64,000 bases of DNA from Actinobaculum sp. 313 (GTDB lineage Bacteria > Actinomycetota > Actinomycetes > Actinomycetales > Actinomycetaceae): NCBI RefSeq assembly GCF_003073475.1, contig NZ_CP029033.1, forward strand, positions 2,232,001 to 2,296,000, in the 5' to 3' direction. Both the position numbers and the translations under genes were made by a program. Position 1 is the stretch's first letter, and each line of letters starts with the position of its first letter. The notes under the pieces were generated by a model. The model saw nothing but the letters and a program-made list of their open reading frames with translations. It was not told the DNA's origin and did not search any database. Below are positions 8,500 through 18,268 of this stretch, piece by piece.

Positions 8500-10126
8500 T
8501 ACTCAGCTCCGTCGTCGAAAACAAAGTCCGACAGCGGCGGGGTGTCATCCTGCCCCACGCCGTTCGCACCCGCAAGAAGGTCTCCAGGTACTCTTTCAAG
8601 GCGTACTCCCTGCGGCGGGCGAATTCGGAGAATCGGTTGTTCTGCAAGAGGTCAATCATCTCGGCATCCAGCAGCAGCGATGCAAGGTCCTTGGAGCTAT
8701 CCAATAAGCTCAGCGCGTCGCGCCGATCCATAACAGATATCATCTTCGTGGCGGCTACGGGCTCCTCAGCTTCCAGGGAGGCAGGTGGAACCAAATCAGC
8801 CAGCACAACACGCGGTGTCGTCTCTCCCTCCAGTTGTTCCGACAACTCCTCAATGGTGATGGGTTCGTTGGAACGAAGGTCTACCGGATGAAGGTTCCAC
8901 AACGCCGCCATGATCATCTTGCTGTCCGAGCGAGTCGCGCGGAAAACAGTTAGATCCGGCAAGTGGAGGTCATCTTGTAGATCAGCAGCCGCCAGCAACC
9001 GCTGCACCGATTCGGATTCTTTCCCTTGCCTCACGCGCGCCGCCATATCGCGCAGGTCAGTCTGCGAACCGCTGATCCCCAGCACATCGGCACCCACACT
9101 CGTCCGCCAGACCCAGCGGGAGAGAAGTTCCAAGTTACGATCGGACGGCTCGGTGAAAAGCGCGAAGAACCGCGTGAGAACTAGCAGCTGGAAACGGAAA
9201 GGAAGAAAAACTACATGCGGAATGCCGCATTTCACCTGCAGGAAGCGCGCCGCTTCGACGAGTGCACCTTCAGTCGCCTCGTACGCCTGCGCCTCGCTTT
9301 CGCCGGGAAAGTCACTTACCCGCCGTCGACTATCTGAAAACTCGCCGTGAACATCTCGTGTGATATCGGCATGGCGCCGCACCAGAATCGCCTGCACCAC
9401 GATTTTGTCATCCAGCACGCCAAAACGAGTCTGGGCATCGACACTAACGGCAATACCGGAGGTTGTAGCCCCTTCGTCCGGTCCTCCATGAATAGCATTG
9501 AAGATCTCGGCCGCATTCAGCCGCTTGCCACGGGAATTGATCCTGTCGAACACCTCACGCAAAGTCTTCTCGTCGGTATCCTCCATCACTGTCGCCGGGA
9601 CAGTAACGCGGTTAAGCCTGCTCGTCACATCCTGGATATGCTCAGCGTAGTCAGCCGCAGCAGGATTGTCCGTCAACCATGCAAAGGCCCGCGAGAAGTC
9701 GAATAAATCCGGCAGCGGGATGGCCAACGGGTCCTCCAACCAGCGGCCATTCACCACTTCACGACGACGCAAGGAGTAGCCGAGGGCAAAACGTGGATCC
9801 TGCGCTCCCTCGGGGTCAACAGCATTCACCAAGCTAGTGACGCGCTGTTGGCCATCCACCACCCACAGTGCGTCGGGCCGTTCCTGCGCCCGCACGTGCA
9901 AGGAGCCGATGCGCAAGTTTTCAGCCGGTGCCTCGCGTTTCCACAACAACAGGCTACCGAAGGGATAGCCGCGCATAATCGAATCGAAAAGGCTCAGCAC
10001 ATCCTTCGCATCCCACCGGAAGGAGCGCTGAAACTGTGGAACTCGCAGGCGACCAGATTTCACTAGCGCACGCAATTGCGCAATCGTATAGGCTTCACTG
10101 GTCGATACTGCCTGGAAGTCATCCAT
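8499..10126 (-). CDS. DUF262 (GmrSD N-terminal type) protein, frameshifted near its 3' end
   Basis: About 542 residues once repaired. The DUF262 domain is clear: VPQFQRSFRWDAKDVLSLFD, YPFGSLLLWK, the nucleotide-site LWVVDGQQRVTSL (about 95) and FDRINSRGKRLNAAEIFNA. GmrS-type DUF262 domains bind nucleotide and occur in modification-dependent restriction. No HNH/DUF1524 domain is visible, so this is the DUF262 half alone. A missing base in the C run at 8569-8571 throws the frame into hipA. Adding one base gives a C-terminus ending PPLSDFVFDDGAE and a stop touching the hipA ATG. The shift is probably a consensus error. Confidence 0.8.
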
Positions 10127-10617
10127 GCCTCAATCATGCCATGTGCTGTAGACTCACCCGATAACTAACTCCGTGTCATCAGTGCTACAGCATTCCGCTC
10201 AGACTCCTTGCAGTACAAGCTCGCTGTCGTCACCTTCCTCGCCGCCACCTGTTTTCGCTGGCCACGCCGACAGCTTTCGTGTCCAAATCCCGTCCAAACG
10301 GGAATCGCAAGCTTCAGCCGCTCCACCAAAACCGCATGATTCCGCCATTCCTAGAATGGAATCAATCCAGTTATGCGCCCTTTGGACGGGATTTGGACAC
10401 GTCCGTCCCGCCACGGGCACAATCCGCAGCACGACCCGAACGCTGGACCGGATTTTGACACACCCGCACCACCACAGGCATCCGCCCTACCAACCACCAC
10501 AACACACACTGGCGGGGCCACCCGAAGGCAGCCCCGCCAGCAACAAACCTCACCTACAGCGGCACATCCCGCCCACTGCGGCGGATCCCGCTTACTCAGG
10601 CCACTTACTTCCGGCCA
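10127..10617. other. Intergenic region carrying repeats
   Basis: No gene is supportable. The region holds the second 121-bp palindromic element (10280-10401). It also has a separate piece near 10440-10475 (GGATTTTGACACACCCGCAC) that matches the right-hand end and flank of the first copy at 3543-3562, as if a third, truncated copy were present. The divergence from DUF262 upstream sequence to the end of the sugar operon is all in this gap. Confidence 0.65.
10280..10401. repeat. 121-bp palindromic element, copy 2
   Basis: Terminal inverted repeats (TGTCCAAATCCCGTCCAAAC at the left, complement at 10381-10401) and the internal palindrome CCATTCCTAGAATGG match copy 1 at 3433-3553. The interior between the arms and the centre differs more. 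This copy lies 217 bp beyond the GpsA-like gene stop and upstream of DUF262. Conserved ends, conserved centre and variable interior suggest a mobilised or structurally selected repeat. Confidence 0.85.
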
Positions 10618-11679
10618 TTACTCCAGGCCGCGGAAGAACTTGTCCCACGGCATCTCCAGCGGCGCATCTTCCGCCACCACCGAGTAGAGGAAGCGGCACA
10701 GCGGGTACTCGTCCTCGCCGATCACGCCTCGCTCGGTAAGCGGACCAAGCGCCTTACCAATCACCTTGATAGCCGCCACGCCTTCCAGGGTCACGCCCTT
10801 CATGAGGCGCTCCTGCACATCGGAGAAGGGGATGCCTTCACCCACGAAGGCACCGGCACGCACATTGCGCCCGCCCATCGAGGTGACGAACATGTCGCCC
10901 ACCCCGCCTAGGCCGTCGCCGGTCTCCGGATTGCCACCCATCAGCTTGATGAAGGACCGCAGTTCCTTCTGCCCTTGCGCGAACACCGCGGCGCCATAGT
11001 TGTACATGACGTAACGGTCGTTCTCCTTACCGGCCTTGCGCAGCATACCCTGCGCAAAACCGGCCGCGAAGGCGTACACATTCTTCGTGGCGGCACCCGT
11101 CTCATGCCCAACGAAATCCGTGGATGTCCACACGTGGTAGTAATCGGTGCGGTAGAGGTCGGCCAGGTACTCCAGGTCCTCCTTATTCTCACCGCAGAAC
11201 ACCACGCAGGTGTCATGGTGAACGGCCAGCTCGCCCGCAATGGACGGGCCTACAATCGCATTCCAGGAAATCTGCTTGTCCAACTCAGGGTCGAGGTAGG
11301 AGCGCAGGATATGCGGAATGATATGCATCGTGCCGTCGTCGTCGGCCCGCATACCCTTGGTGACCACTAGAACCTTCTGGCCCGGATGCAGCAGCTTGGC
11401 CAACTGCTCCCCCGCCCACTCGACACCGAAGGAGTTGACGCCGCACATCACGATATCGGCGTCGGCCACCACTTCGGGGGCCTCCTCCAGCTGGTAGGCC
11501 CGAACCGTGTCGTTAACCTTCAGGCCAAGGTCTGGGTGAATACCCGTCTTCTGGATCGAATCGATGATCTCCCGGTCAAGGAAGGTACCGATGAGGCGAA
11601 CGTCGTTTCCATTCTCCGATGCCGGGAATGATAGGGCTGTCGCCATAATTCCCGACCCCAGCACAGCAATTTTTGCCAT
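10618..11679 (-). CDS. GpsA-like NAD(P)-dependent polyol/glycerol-phosphate dehydrogenase
   Basis: A 353-residue protein of the glycerol-3-phosphate dehydrogenase (NAD) family. The N-terminal Rossmann motif is AVLGSGIMATALSFP, followed by VVTKGM, VGPSIAGEL, the catalytic-lysine region ATKNVYAFAAG and GLGGVGDMFVTSMGGRN. The nucleotide motif departs from the usual GAGSWGTALA of housekeeping GpsA. Its place as the last gene of a sugar operon suggests a catabolic role on another polyol phosphate. The start follows AAAGGAAAACG at 11679. Only 27 bp separate it from araD. Confidence 0.8.
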   Translation of the reverse strand: MAKIAVLGSGIMATALSFPASENGNDVRLIGTFLDREIIDSIQKTGIHPDLGLKVNDTVRAYQLEEAPEVVADADIVMCGVNSFGVEWAGEQLAKLLHPGQKVLVVTKGMRADDDGTMHIIPHILRSYLDPELDKQISWNAIVGPSIAGELAVHHDTCVVFCGENKEDLEYLADLYRTDYYHVWTSTDFVGHETGAATKNVYAFAAGFAQGMLRKAGKENDRYVMYNYGAAVFAQGQKELRSFIKLMGGNPETGDGLGGVGDMFVTSMGGRNVRAGAFVGEGIPFSDVQERLMKGVTLEGVAAIKVIGKALGPLTERGVIGEDEYPLCRFLYSVVAEDAPLEMPWDKFFRGLE

Positions 11680-11706
11680 CGTTTTCCTTTCACATAATTG
11701 TAGGTA

Positions 11707-12408
11707 TCAGTGCTGGCCGTATACGTTCTGGTACCGGTCATACAGTGCATCAATATGTTCTTGCGCCACGGGCACCGGCTCGCCCAACTGCTGGGCGACG
11801 GCGACCGTACGCGCAACTTCTTCCACCATCACCGCAGCCTTGACCGCCGCCTCGGCATTCTTCCCGATGGTGAACGGGCCATGATTAGCCATGAGCACGG
11901 CGGGCGAGCGCGAAGAACGCAAGGTCTCCACGATCCCTCGTCCAATCGAGTCATCGCCGATAATGGCGAATGGTCCCACCGGAATCTCGCCGCCAAACTC
12001 ATCCGCCATCATAGTCAACACGCATGGGATGGGCCGATGCAGCGATGCGAAAGCTGTCGCATAGGTGGAATGGGTGTGGACCACACCGCCTACATCCGGC
12101 ATATGCCGGTACACGTAGGCGTGGGCAGCCGTATCCGACGACGGCGTCAGCGACTCCGGAGTTCCGTCGTCGATCTTTTCGCCATCCAATGTGCACACCA
12201 CCATCACGTCCGCGCTGAGCTGGTCGTAGCGCACCCCGGAGGGTTTGATGACGAACAGATCAGCACCGACCACACGTTCGGACACATTGCCTGCGGTCCA
12301 CACCACCAGTCCGTTCTCGGGTAGCTCGGCATGCAGCCAAGCTACCCGCTCCCGGGCCTCCTGGACTTCCTCCTGAACAGCAGGAGAAAGGTCAGTCAGC
12401 TTGATCAT
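11707..12408 (-). CDS. araD: L-ribulose-5-phosphate 4-epimerase
   Basis: A 233-residue class II aldolase/epimerase that interconverts L-ribulose-5-phosphate and D-xylulose-5-phosphate. Family motifs are VVWTAGNVSER, FVIKPSGV, the zinc-site HTHSTYATAFA, ANHGPFTIG and the terminal YGQH. Length is normal (AraD about 231). Its ATG overlaps the araB stop (ATGA), so the two are translationally coupled. It provides the exit from the operon into the pentose phosphate pathway. Confidence 0.93.
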   Translation of the reverse strand: MIKLTDLSPAVQEEVQEARERVAWLHAELPENGLVVWTAGNVSERVVGADLFVIKPSGVRYDQLSADVMVVCTLDGEKIDDGTPESLTPSSDTAAHAYVYRHMPDVGGVVHTHSTYATAFASLHRPIPCVLTMMADEFGGEIPVGPFAIIGDDSIGRGIVETLRSSRSPAVLMANHGPFTIGKNAEAAVKAAVMVEEVARTVAVAQQLGEPVPVAQEHIDALYDRYQNVYGQH

Positions 12409-14078
12409 GCCAGGCCCCCACGGACCCGGTCACGGATGTTCTTCAGCCTGTGCATCGGAGAGACTCCGTTGTAACGCCCGAAGAAGTCATGCAGCTCCTT
12501 GTAGATCTCGTACAGGCCGTCGTACTGCTCGGAGTTCTCCGGGGTCGGCACGTAGGCATTCTTCCGCACCGACGCCATTGCATCGGCAGCCGCGAACACA
12601 TCCGGATACACGCCCGCAGCCACCGCTGCGAACACCGCCGATCCCAGGGCACCCGTCTGGTCGGACTCCGATACTGTGATGGGGCGCCGGGTAATATCGG
12701 CCAGGAGTTGCATGTAGAACTGATTCTTTAGAAGACCACCGGCGGCAACGATCTCGTCCACTTTCACGCCATGCTCTTCGAAGTTGTCGATGATAACGCG
12801 GCAGCCGAAAGCCGTGGCCTCCAGCAGCGCCCGGTAGGTATCCTCCGGCCGGGTGACCAGTGTCTGGCCAATCACCATGCCAGAGAGGCGCGCATCCGCG
12901 AGGATGGAACGGTTGCCGTTCTGCCAATCCAGTGCAACAAGCCCATGCTCACCCACCTTCTGCTTCTTCGCCTTCTCCACCAGCAAGTCATGGATCGAGA
13001 TACCGCGATTCTTCGCCTCATCGAAGTATTCGCCGGGCACCTGGGTATCAATGAACCAGGCGAAGATATCGCCCACGGCTGTCTGGCCGCCCTCGAATCC
13101 CCAGTAGCCGTCCACGGCGCCGCCGTCGACAATGCCGAACACGCCCGGACAATCCCGCAGTTCCTCGCCATTGACCACATAGCAGGATGAGGTGCCGAGA
13201 ATGGCGGTTAGCTGTCCGGGGCGCACAGCGTTTGCACCGGCGACGACGACGTGCGCGTCAATGTTGCCGGAAGCCACCGCAGTGCCTTCCTTCAACCCCA
13301 TGAGCTCTGCCATCTCAGCGGTCAATCCACCAACCTTGCCACCGAGCGGCAGGATAGGCGCCGACATCTTCTCATCAAAGACGTTTCCGAAGCCCGGCTT
13401 GACGGCCTCCAGGTACTCATGCGAGGGGTACTGGCCATCCTGATACATGCGCTTGTATCCGGAGTCGCCGGCCGCTTGGGTCAAGGTGCCGGTCATCTTC
13501 CAGGTCAGCCAGTCCAGAAGGTTGCAGATAACGTCGGCTTCCTCGTACACCTCGGGGGCCATCTCGAAGACTTCTAGCACCTTGGGCAGAAGCAGCTCTG
13601 AAGAAAGAACGCCGCCATAGCGTGCCAGCCACGGCTCACGGCGTGCCTTTGCAACCTGAACTAGGCGATCCGCCTGGTCCTGAGCACCATGATGCTTCCA
13701 CAACTTCACCCAGGCGTGAATATTGTTCTCGAAGCCCGGCTTCTGGCACAGAGGCGTGCCGTCCTCATCGGTGAAGAACACCGTGGCCGAGGTGGCATCG
13801 ACGCCGATACCCACAATATCCGCCGGGTCAACACCGGCATCCTTAACCGCACCGGGCACCGCTTCCGCCAGCACCTTCATATAGTCGGCCGGGTCCTGCA
13901 GGGCGAACTCTGGGGGCAGTTCGCGCCCGTCACCCGCAGTTAGCGTGCGGTCCATAACCGCGTGTGGGTATTCCGTGACGGCTGTGCCCAGCTGGGTTCC
14001 GTCGGCGGCGTCGACGACGATAGCGCGACCGGACAGCGTTCCGAAGTCGATGCCGATCAGGTACTTCTTGTCACTCAT
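12405..14078 (-). CDS. araB: L-ribulokinase
   Basis: An FGGY kinase of 557 residues that phosphorylates L-ribulose with ATP. Features are YLIGIDFGTLSGRAIVVD at the N-terminus, GIGVDATSATV, DWLTWKMTGT, the substrate-site GNIDAHV and the C-terminal AAGGLLKNQFYMQLLADIT. Length and the GTLSGRA signature fit AraB rather than xylulokinase. Of two near ATGs I choose 14078, eight bases after AAGGAG; the other (14084) is only two bases from it. No L-arabinose isomerase is present, so the L-ribulose must come from another reaction, such as polyol oxidation. Confidence 0.92.
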   Translation of the reverse strand: MSDKKYLIGIDFGTLSGRAIVVDAADGTQLGTAVTEYPHAVMDRTLTAGDGRELPPEFALQDPADYMKVLAEAVPGAVKDAGVDPADIVGIGVDATSATVFFTDEDGTPLCQKPGFENNIHAWVKLWKHHGAQDQADRLVQVAKARREPWLARYGGVLSSELLLPKVLEVFEMAPEVYEEADVICNLLDWLTWKMTGTLTQAAGDSGYKRMYQDGQYPSHEYLEAVKPGFGNVFDEKMSAPILPLGGKVGGLTAEMAELMGLKEGTAVASGNIDAHVVVAGANAVRPGQLTAILGTSSCYVVNGEELRDCPGVFGIVDGGAVDGYWGFEGGQTAVGDIFAWFIDTQVPGEYFDEAKNRGISIHDLLVEKAKKQKVGEHGLVALDWQNGNRSILADARLSGMVIGQTLVTRPEDTYRALLEATAFGCRVIIDNFEEHGVKVDEIVAAGGLLKNQFYMQLLADITRRPITVSESDQTGALGSAVFAAVAAGVYPDVFAAADAMASVRKNAYVPTPENSEQYDGLYEIYKELHDFFGRYNGVSPMHRLKNIRDRVRGGLA

Positions 14079-14104
14079 TGACATATCTCCTTATGATTTC
14101 GTTG

Positions 14105-15472
14105 TCAGGCCTCGGGGTGCCGATGTTGACCCCAGAAGCCCTCGGGTGAGAACAGATACTCGACCGCCTCGTCGAACATGCCGAGATCCGTCAGGATGTC
14201 CAGCACCGTGTACCGATCCCGGATCATCCGCGCCTTGAGATGGGTCTCGCGGAAGCGATCCCAATCAATATCGATCAGCTCCGGATGGTAGGGAGCGCCG
14301 ACAGTCTTCAGCCGGTCCATCACCTCCTGTGGTGTCATGATCTGTTCCTGGCAGCGCTCACGCAGCGAGGGCCAGACCTCCTTGAGTAACTCAATCCGTT
14401 TACGTAGCGCGTCGCCTTCTATACGCTTAGTCAGCGAGTGCTTCACCGCCTCATCCTGCATCTGCGGCTTGAGTGTGGAGCGAACCTCCGCTTCCACTTG
14501 TTCTGGAGTGCGCACACTTGCCAGCGCGCGCTCCACGTCGAAGTCTTCCACCGATTTCGAAAGGAAGAACTCCCACAGCGCGCAGGATGCGATCGTGCCG
14601 ATACCGACCTTGAAACCGTGCGACAGCGGTGGCTCCCAGTCCAAGCCGTGTCCTTCCATCTCCCAGGTGTGGGAGAACTGGTGGCCTGCACCCGAGGCCG
14701 GCCGGGAGGATTGCAGCGATTGCATGGCCAGACCGGACATAATCGATCCCTCAGCCAAACCTTCGATGGCTTCCGGATCACCGACCCCGATGGCCGCAGG
14801 ATCGGCAAGCGACTCGCGCAAAGGCCCTTGCACCAGATTCCAGGTGTACTCGTCGATGGCTTCCACGCCCAACGCGTCCGCCAGAATCCAGTCGGCACCA
14901 GCGGGAACCTTCTCAATGAGATCCCCATAGCCTGTGGCGGTCAGACGCTTGGGTGCGTCAACCATCACGGCGATATCAGCAACAAGTCCAGCGGGCGCCG
15001 GGCAGGAACGCGTGATTTTGAAACCATCCTTGGCGATGGAGGCTCCGAAGGAGGCGTATCCGTCCACGGAAGCCGCAGTACACACGTTCATGTAGGGGCG
15101 CTTCAACTCGCCAGAAGCGAGTTTGGCGATGTCGTTCAACGTGCCGGAACCGATGGAACACACGACGGTGTTCTCCAACGGAGCCATATGCTCGCGCAGC
15201 TTGATCACGTTGTCATACCCGGCATACAGGGTGGGCGTACCGGGGAAAATGTATGGATCCTCAGCGAATTCCACGCCGGACGCACGCAGTGACGCGACAA
15301 CAGGCTCACCCGCTGCGGCAAAGGTGTTGTCATCGGCAACGACGAGGACACGTGCACCGGGGAATAGCTCGGTGAACATGGGGCCGGTTTCACCCAGCAC
15401 ATCGTCACCAAAGGCAATCGCCTTTGTCTCGGTAGCAGTACTGAGAGCCTGAGTTATGAGTTCGCTTGACAT
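14105..15472 (-). CDS. AraM/EgsA-type sn-glycerol-1-phosphate dehydrogenase homolog
   Basis: A 455-residue member of the iron-type alcohol dehydrogenase-like AraM/EgsA family, which reduces dihydroxyacetone phosphate to glycerol-1-phosphate or acts on related polyol phosphates. Seen are the nucleotide-binding SIGSGTLNDIAKLAS, the family stretch AASVDGYASFGASI, and the metal-site histidines of SGAGHQFSHTWEM and LSHGFKVGIG. Bacillus subtilis keeps araM in its arabinose operon next to araL, and the same neighbours are present here. A true G1P role or a sugar-polyol phosphate role cannot be told apart by sequence. Confidence 0.85.
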   Translation of the reverse strand: MSSELITQALSTATETKAIAFGDDVLGETGPMFTELFPGARVLVVADDNTFAAAGEPVVASLRASGVEFAEDPYIFPGTPTLYAGYDNVIKLREHMAPLENTVVCSIGSGTLNDIAKLASGELKRPYMNVCTAASVDGYASFGASIAKDGFKITRSCPAPAGLVADIAVMVDAPKRLTATGYGDLIEKVPAGADWILADALGVEAIDEYTWNLVQGPLRESLADPAAIGVGDPEAIEGLAEGSIMSGLAMQSLQSSRPASGAGHQFSHTWEMEGHGLDWEPPLSHGFKVGIGTIASCALWEFFLSKSVEDFDVERALASVRTPEQVEAEVRSTLKPQMQDEAVKHSLTKRIEGDALRKRIELLKEVWPSLRERCQEQIMTPQEVMDRLKTVGAPYHPELIDIDWDRFRETHLKARMIRDRYTVLDILTDLGMFDEAVEYLFSPEGFWGQHRHPEA

Positions 15473-15555
15473 TAATGTATTCCTTCTTTCTTCTCTTCTG
15501 CTTCCGGCGTTGAGTGGGGCGGCGAGTTAATGTCCTCGCCGCCCCGGGCGTCGTC

Positions 15556-17154
15556 CTATTGGGCGGCGTCGCGTTCAGAATCCACGTGATCCACCGTGCG
15601 ATGGATGAGGTCCTGCATCAGCGGGTACTGCTCGCAGTACTGGTCAGCGTAGAACGCGTAGCGGTCGTGCTTCTCCATATCGGGCTCTATGTGCTCGCGC
15701 TCGTGGACCATCGCATCCGCCGCATCCTGTACCGAGGGGTACAAACCGGCGCCGGCTGCCGCCAGGATGCAGGAACCAAGCGTAACTGCGTCGCCGACTT
15801 CCGGCAGCGTGATTGGAACTCCCGTGACATCCGCGTGCATTTGTGCCCAGGCGCGCGACTTCATCGCCCCGCCGCAGCCGACGAATTCCTCGACGGCGAA
15901 GCCCGCGTTGCGCAGCATACGCAGATTCGCCTCCACGCCGTAGCACACGGCCTCTTGGATCGCCCGATACATGTGCTCGCGACTGTGTGCCAGAGAAAGC
16001 CCCGACATCACACCGCGCGCCTTGGAATCCGAATAGGGGGTGCGGTTGCCCTGGAAGTACTCGTTGATGATCAGACCGTCGCAGCCGATCGGAATGTCCG
16101 CAGAGCGACTGTTCATAATGTCGTAGGCATTCAAGCCCGTCTGCTCGGCTGCCAGGGTGATATCCGGGCAGAAATTGTTCTTGAACCAGGCGAGAACCGA
16201 TCCCGAGGAGACCAGCGAAATCTCCACCGTGTACTGGCCAGGGACGACTCCGTCGGTATACCCACCGAAGAAACCGGGGCCGGAAACCGGATCGGGTGAC
16301 TGACCCGACATAACGTGCGAAGATCCCGTCACCAGCGACATCTTGCCCGGCCGCAGCACGTTCAGGCCGATCTGACCATGCCACGCATCACCGCCGCCCT
16401 GGGCAACGGGCGTGCCTGGGATGAGCCCGAGCGCCTCGGCCGCGGTCTTTGAGAGGCCTCCCACCGGCACCCCGAGATCGTTGACAACTGAGGGGAGCTT
16501 GTCGAACACGTCGCCGGCCCCTGCCTCTTCGTACAGGTCAACCGGCCAGCCGCCGTTGTCACGGTCGTAGTAGGCGCGATGGGCAGCGGTATTGATGTTC
16601 TGTGTCCACTCCCCGGTGAGTCGGAAGGTCAACCAATCCGGCGCATCGACCAGGCGATAGGCCTTATTATAGGTCTCCGGCTCATTCTCCTTCAGCCATG
16701 CGGCCTTGAAGGGATACCATTCGGCGGTAGGCGGAAGCGTACCCCCACCGGTGTAGCGGCGAGCGGGCGAACTGGTATTCACCACACGGGCCGCCTGCTC
16801 GGTAGCGCGCACATCCATCCACATGATGGCTGGCCGCAGCGCCTCCCCTGCCTCATCGAGTGCGACGACTGTCATCGTCGTGGCATCATACGAAATTCCG
16901 GCAATCTCATGTGGTTGCAGACCGGAGCGCTGCATCACCTGATGTGTGGATGCGATAAGTGCATTCCACCAGTCCACCGGGGACTGCTCCGCCCAACCGG
17001 GTGCCGGATGCGTCGTCTGATAGCCCGTTGCGGCGAAGGCGACCGGGGAACCGAGAAGGTCAAAGATGCCGACTCGGCACGACTCTGTTCCAAAGTCGAT
17101 GCCCATAACGTAGGGACCGCCGGTCAGAGAATTAGGGTTGTGAAAAGTGGACAA
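15556..17154 (-). CDS. FGGY-family pentulose/pentitol kinase
   Basis: A 532-residue FGGY kinase distinct from AraB. It has VMGIDFGTESCRVGIFD, GYQTTHPAPGWAEQSPVDWW, GISYDATTMTV, IMWMDVRATEQ, the long mid-domain insertion with GGGDAWHGQIGLNV and the C-terminal VGCGGAMKSRAWAQMHADVT. This pattern fits the ribulokinase-like/ribitol kinase-like subgroup. It starts with TTG at 17154, five bases after GGAGG, and no ATG is better placed. With AraB it gives the operon two kinases, suggesting two entry substrates. Confidence 0.85.
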   Translation of the reverse strand: MSTFHNPNSLTGGPYVMGIDFGTESCRVGIFDLLGSPVAFAATGYQTTHPAPGWAEQSPVDWWNALIASTHQVMQRSGLQPHEIAGISYDATTMTVVALDEAGEALRPAIMWMDVRATEQAARVVNTSSPARRYTGGGTLPPTAEWYPFKAAWLKENEPETYNKAYRLVDAPDWLTFRLTGEWTQNINTAAHRAYYDRDNGGWPVDLYEEAGAGDVFDKLPSVVNDLGVPVGGLSKTAAEALGLIPGTPVAQGGGDAWHGQIGLNVLRPGKMSLVTGSSHVMSGQSPDPVSGPGFFGGYTDGVVPGQYTVEISLVSSGSVLAWFKNNFCPDITLAAEQTGLNAYDIMNSRSADIPIGCDGLIINEYFQGNRTPYSDSKARGVMSGLSLAHSREHMYRAIQEAVCYGVEANLRMLRNAGFAVEEFVGCGGAMKSRAWAQMHADVTGVPITLPEVGDAVTLGSCILAAAGAGLYPSVQDAADAMVHEREHIEPDMEKHDRYAFYADQYCEQYPLMQDLIHRTVDHVDSERDAAQ

Positions 17155-17282
17155 GGCAACCTCCGTGTTGCAGTTGTAGGTTTACGCACGAGTTTACTGA
17201 CATCGTTGTCACCGTATGTGTGCCGTTCGCGCCAGCCCACCACTGGCCGCGCACGACGGCGGACACACATGATTCCTAGCGG

Positions 17283-18128
17283 TCAGTCGTTGTCGCTCCA
17301 GCCCCATTGCTTCCGAATCTCGTCCGGGATGAGGTGGTCGACGCGTGAAAGCGCGTAAGTGGGCTGAGACGCTGGGTCGAGCGCCTCGGCTTCCTCCAGC
17401 GTGGAATCGCCCGTCAGCACAAGTGCCGAGGGGATTCCCGTCTTGATGGCCATGCCGATATCGGTCATGAGCCGGTCGCCGACCATAATGCAGTTGGCTG
17501 GATCTACATCCAGACCTGCAATAGCGGCGTCAAGCATGATTGGCTCCGGTTTACCCATGTTCGCGACGCAGCGAGTACCGGTGCACGCCTCGATAGCGGC
17601 AACAATTGAAGCGGCATCAGGTTCCCCACGTCCCCCCGGGAACGGGCAGTACCGGTCCGGGTTGGTAGTAATCAGGAATGCACGCTTGTGGTACCAGATG
17701 GCGTCAAAGGCGATCTGTAGTTTCCGGTACTCGAAGGTCCGATCATAGGAGGCGATGACGATGTCAATCTCTTCCGGATCTTCACTCATGGCAATGCCCG
17801 CCTCAGCCAGCGCATTCTTGAGCGGCTGCTCGGAGATGGGAAACACCTTCGCATCGGGGTGATTGGTTCGCAGCCAGTGGACCGTAGTGACAACCGTATT
17901 CGTAATGTCCTCGATGCTGGCGGGAATATCCAGCCGGTTGAGTTTCTCTACGTACAGTTGCGGGTCACGGGTCGGATTATTCGAAAGAAAGCGAACCGGT
18001 TTGCCGAGGCGACGCAGACCCTCGATAAGGCGCTTGGCTCCCGGGAGGAGATGATCTCCCAAGTAGATAGTGCCGTCCATGTCAAAGATGTAGGCGTCGA
18101 ATAGTTTTCCGGGCGAGGTGTACTCCAC
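17283..18128 (-). CDS. NagD/AraL-like HAD-family phosphatase
   Basis: A HAD phosphatase of the NagD type, 281 residues from the proposed start. Motif I is AYIFDMDGTIYLG (nucleophile Asp), motif II FLSNNPTR, then the C2 cap, and motifs III/IV in NMGKPEP and IMVGDRLMTDIGMA. Bacillus AraL, a broad sugar-phosphatase in the arabinose operon, is the closest contextual match; a housecleaning role against toxic sugar phosphates is inferred. I choose the GTG at 18128, nine bases after AAGGAG. Longer frames would start inside the hairpin at 18219-18252. An ATG at 18206 is the alternative. Confidence 0.82.
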   Translation of the reverse strand: MEYTSPGKLFDAYIFDMDGTIYLGDHLLPGAKRLIEGLRRLGKPVRFLSNNPTRDPQLYVEKLNRLDIPASIEDITNTVVTTVHWLRTNHPDAKVFPISEQPLKNALAEAGIAMSEDPEEIDIVIASYDRTFEYRKLQIAFDAIWYHKRAFLITTNPDRYCPFPGGRGEPDAASIVAAIEACTGTRCVANMGKPEPIMLDAAIAGLDVDPANCIMVGDRLMTDIGMAIKTGIPSALVLTGDSTLEEAEALDPASQPTYALSRVDHLIPDEIRKQWGWSDND

Positions 18129-18218
18129 GTGAACTGGCTCCTTGCGCTTCCGATTGTGACGTGCAGTGGCGGTGTTTGACAGGCGATATACTTTGCGGAA
18201 TTCCATCCGCGTTGGCTC

Positions 18219-18252
18219 CCGTCCGCCGGGTGTCGCCGCACCCGGCGGACGG
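18219..18252 (-). terminator. Hairpin between the permease and the phosphatase genes
   Basis: A perfect 14-bp GC-rich inverted repeat (CCGTCCGCCGGGTG at 18219-18232, complement at 18239-18252) with a 6-nt loop. It lies 17 bp after the permease stop, inside the operon. It could be a partial terminator or a processing/stability hairpin that sets permease output apart from the enzymes downstream. Confidence 0.7.
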
Positions 18253-18268
18253 AGTTCTGGATAATGCG

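Noticed and set aside
8560-8575. Programmed frameshift in the DUF262 gene
   Set aside because: No slippery heptamer or pseudoknot is seen, and ten other genes in the window show the same single-base loss in G/C runs, so an error is the simpler cause.
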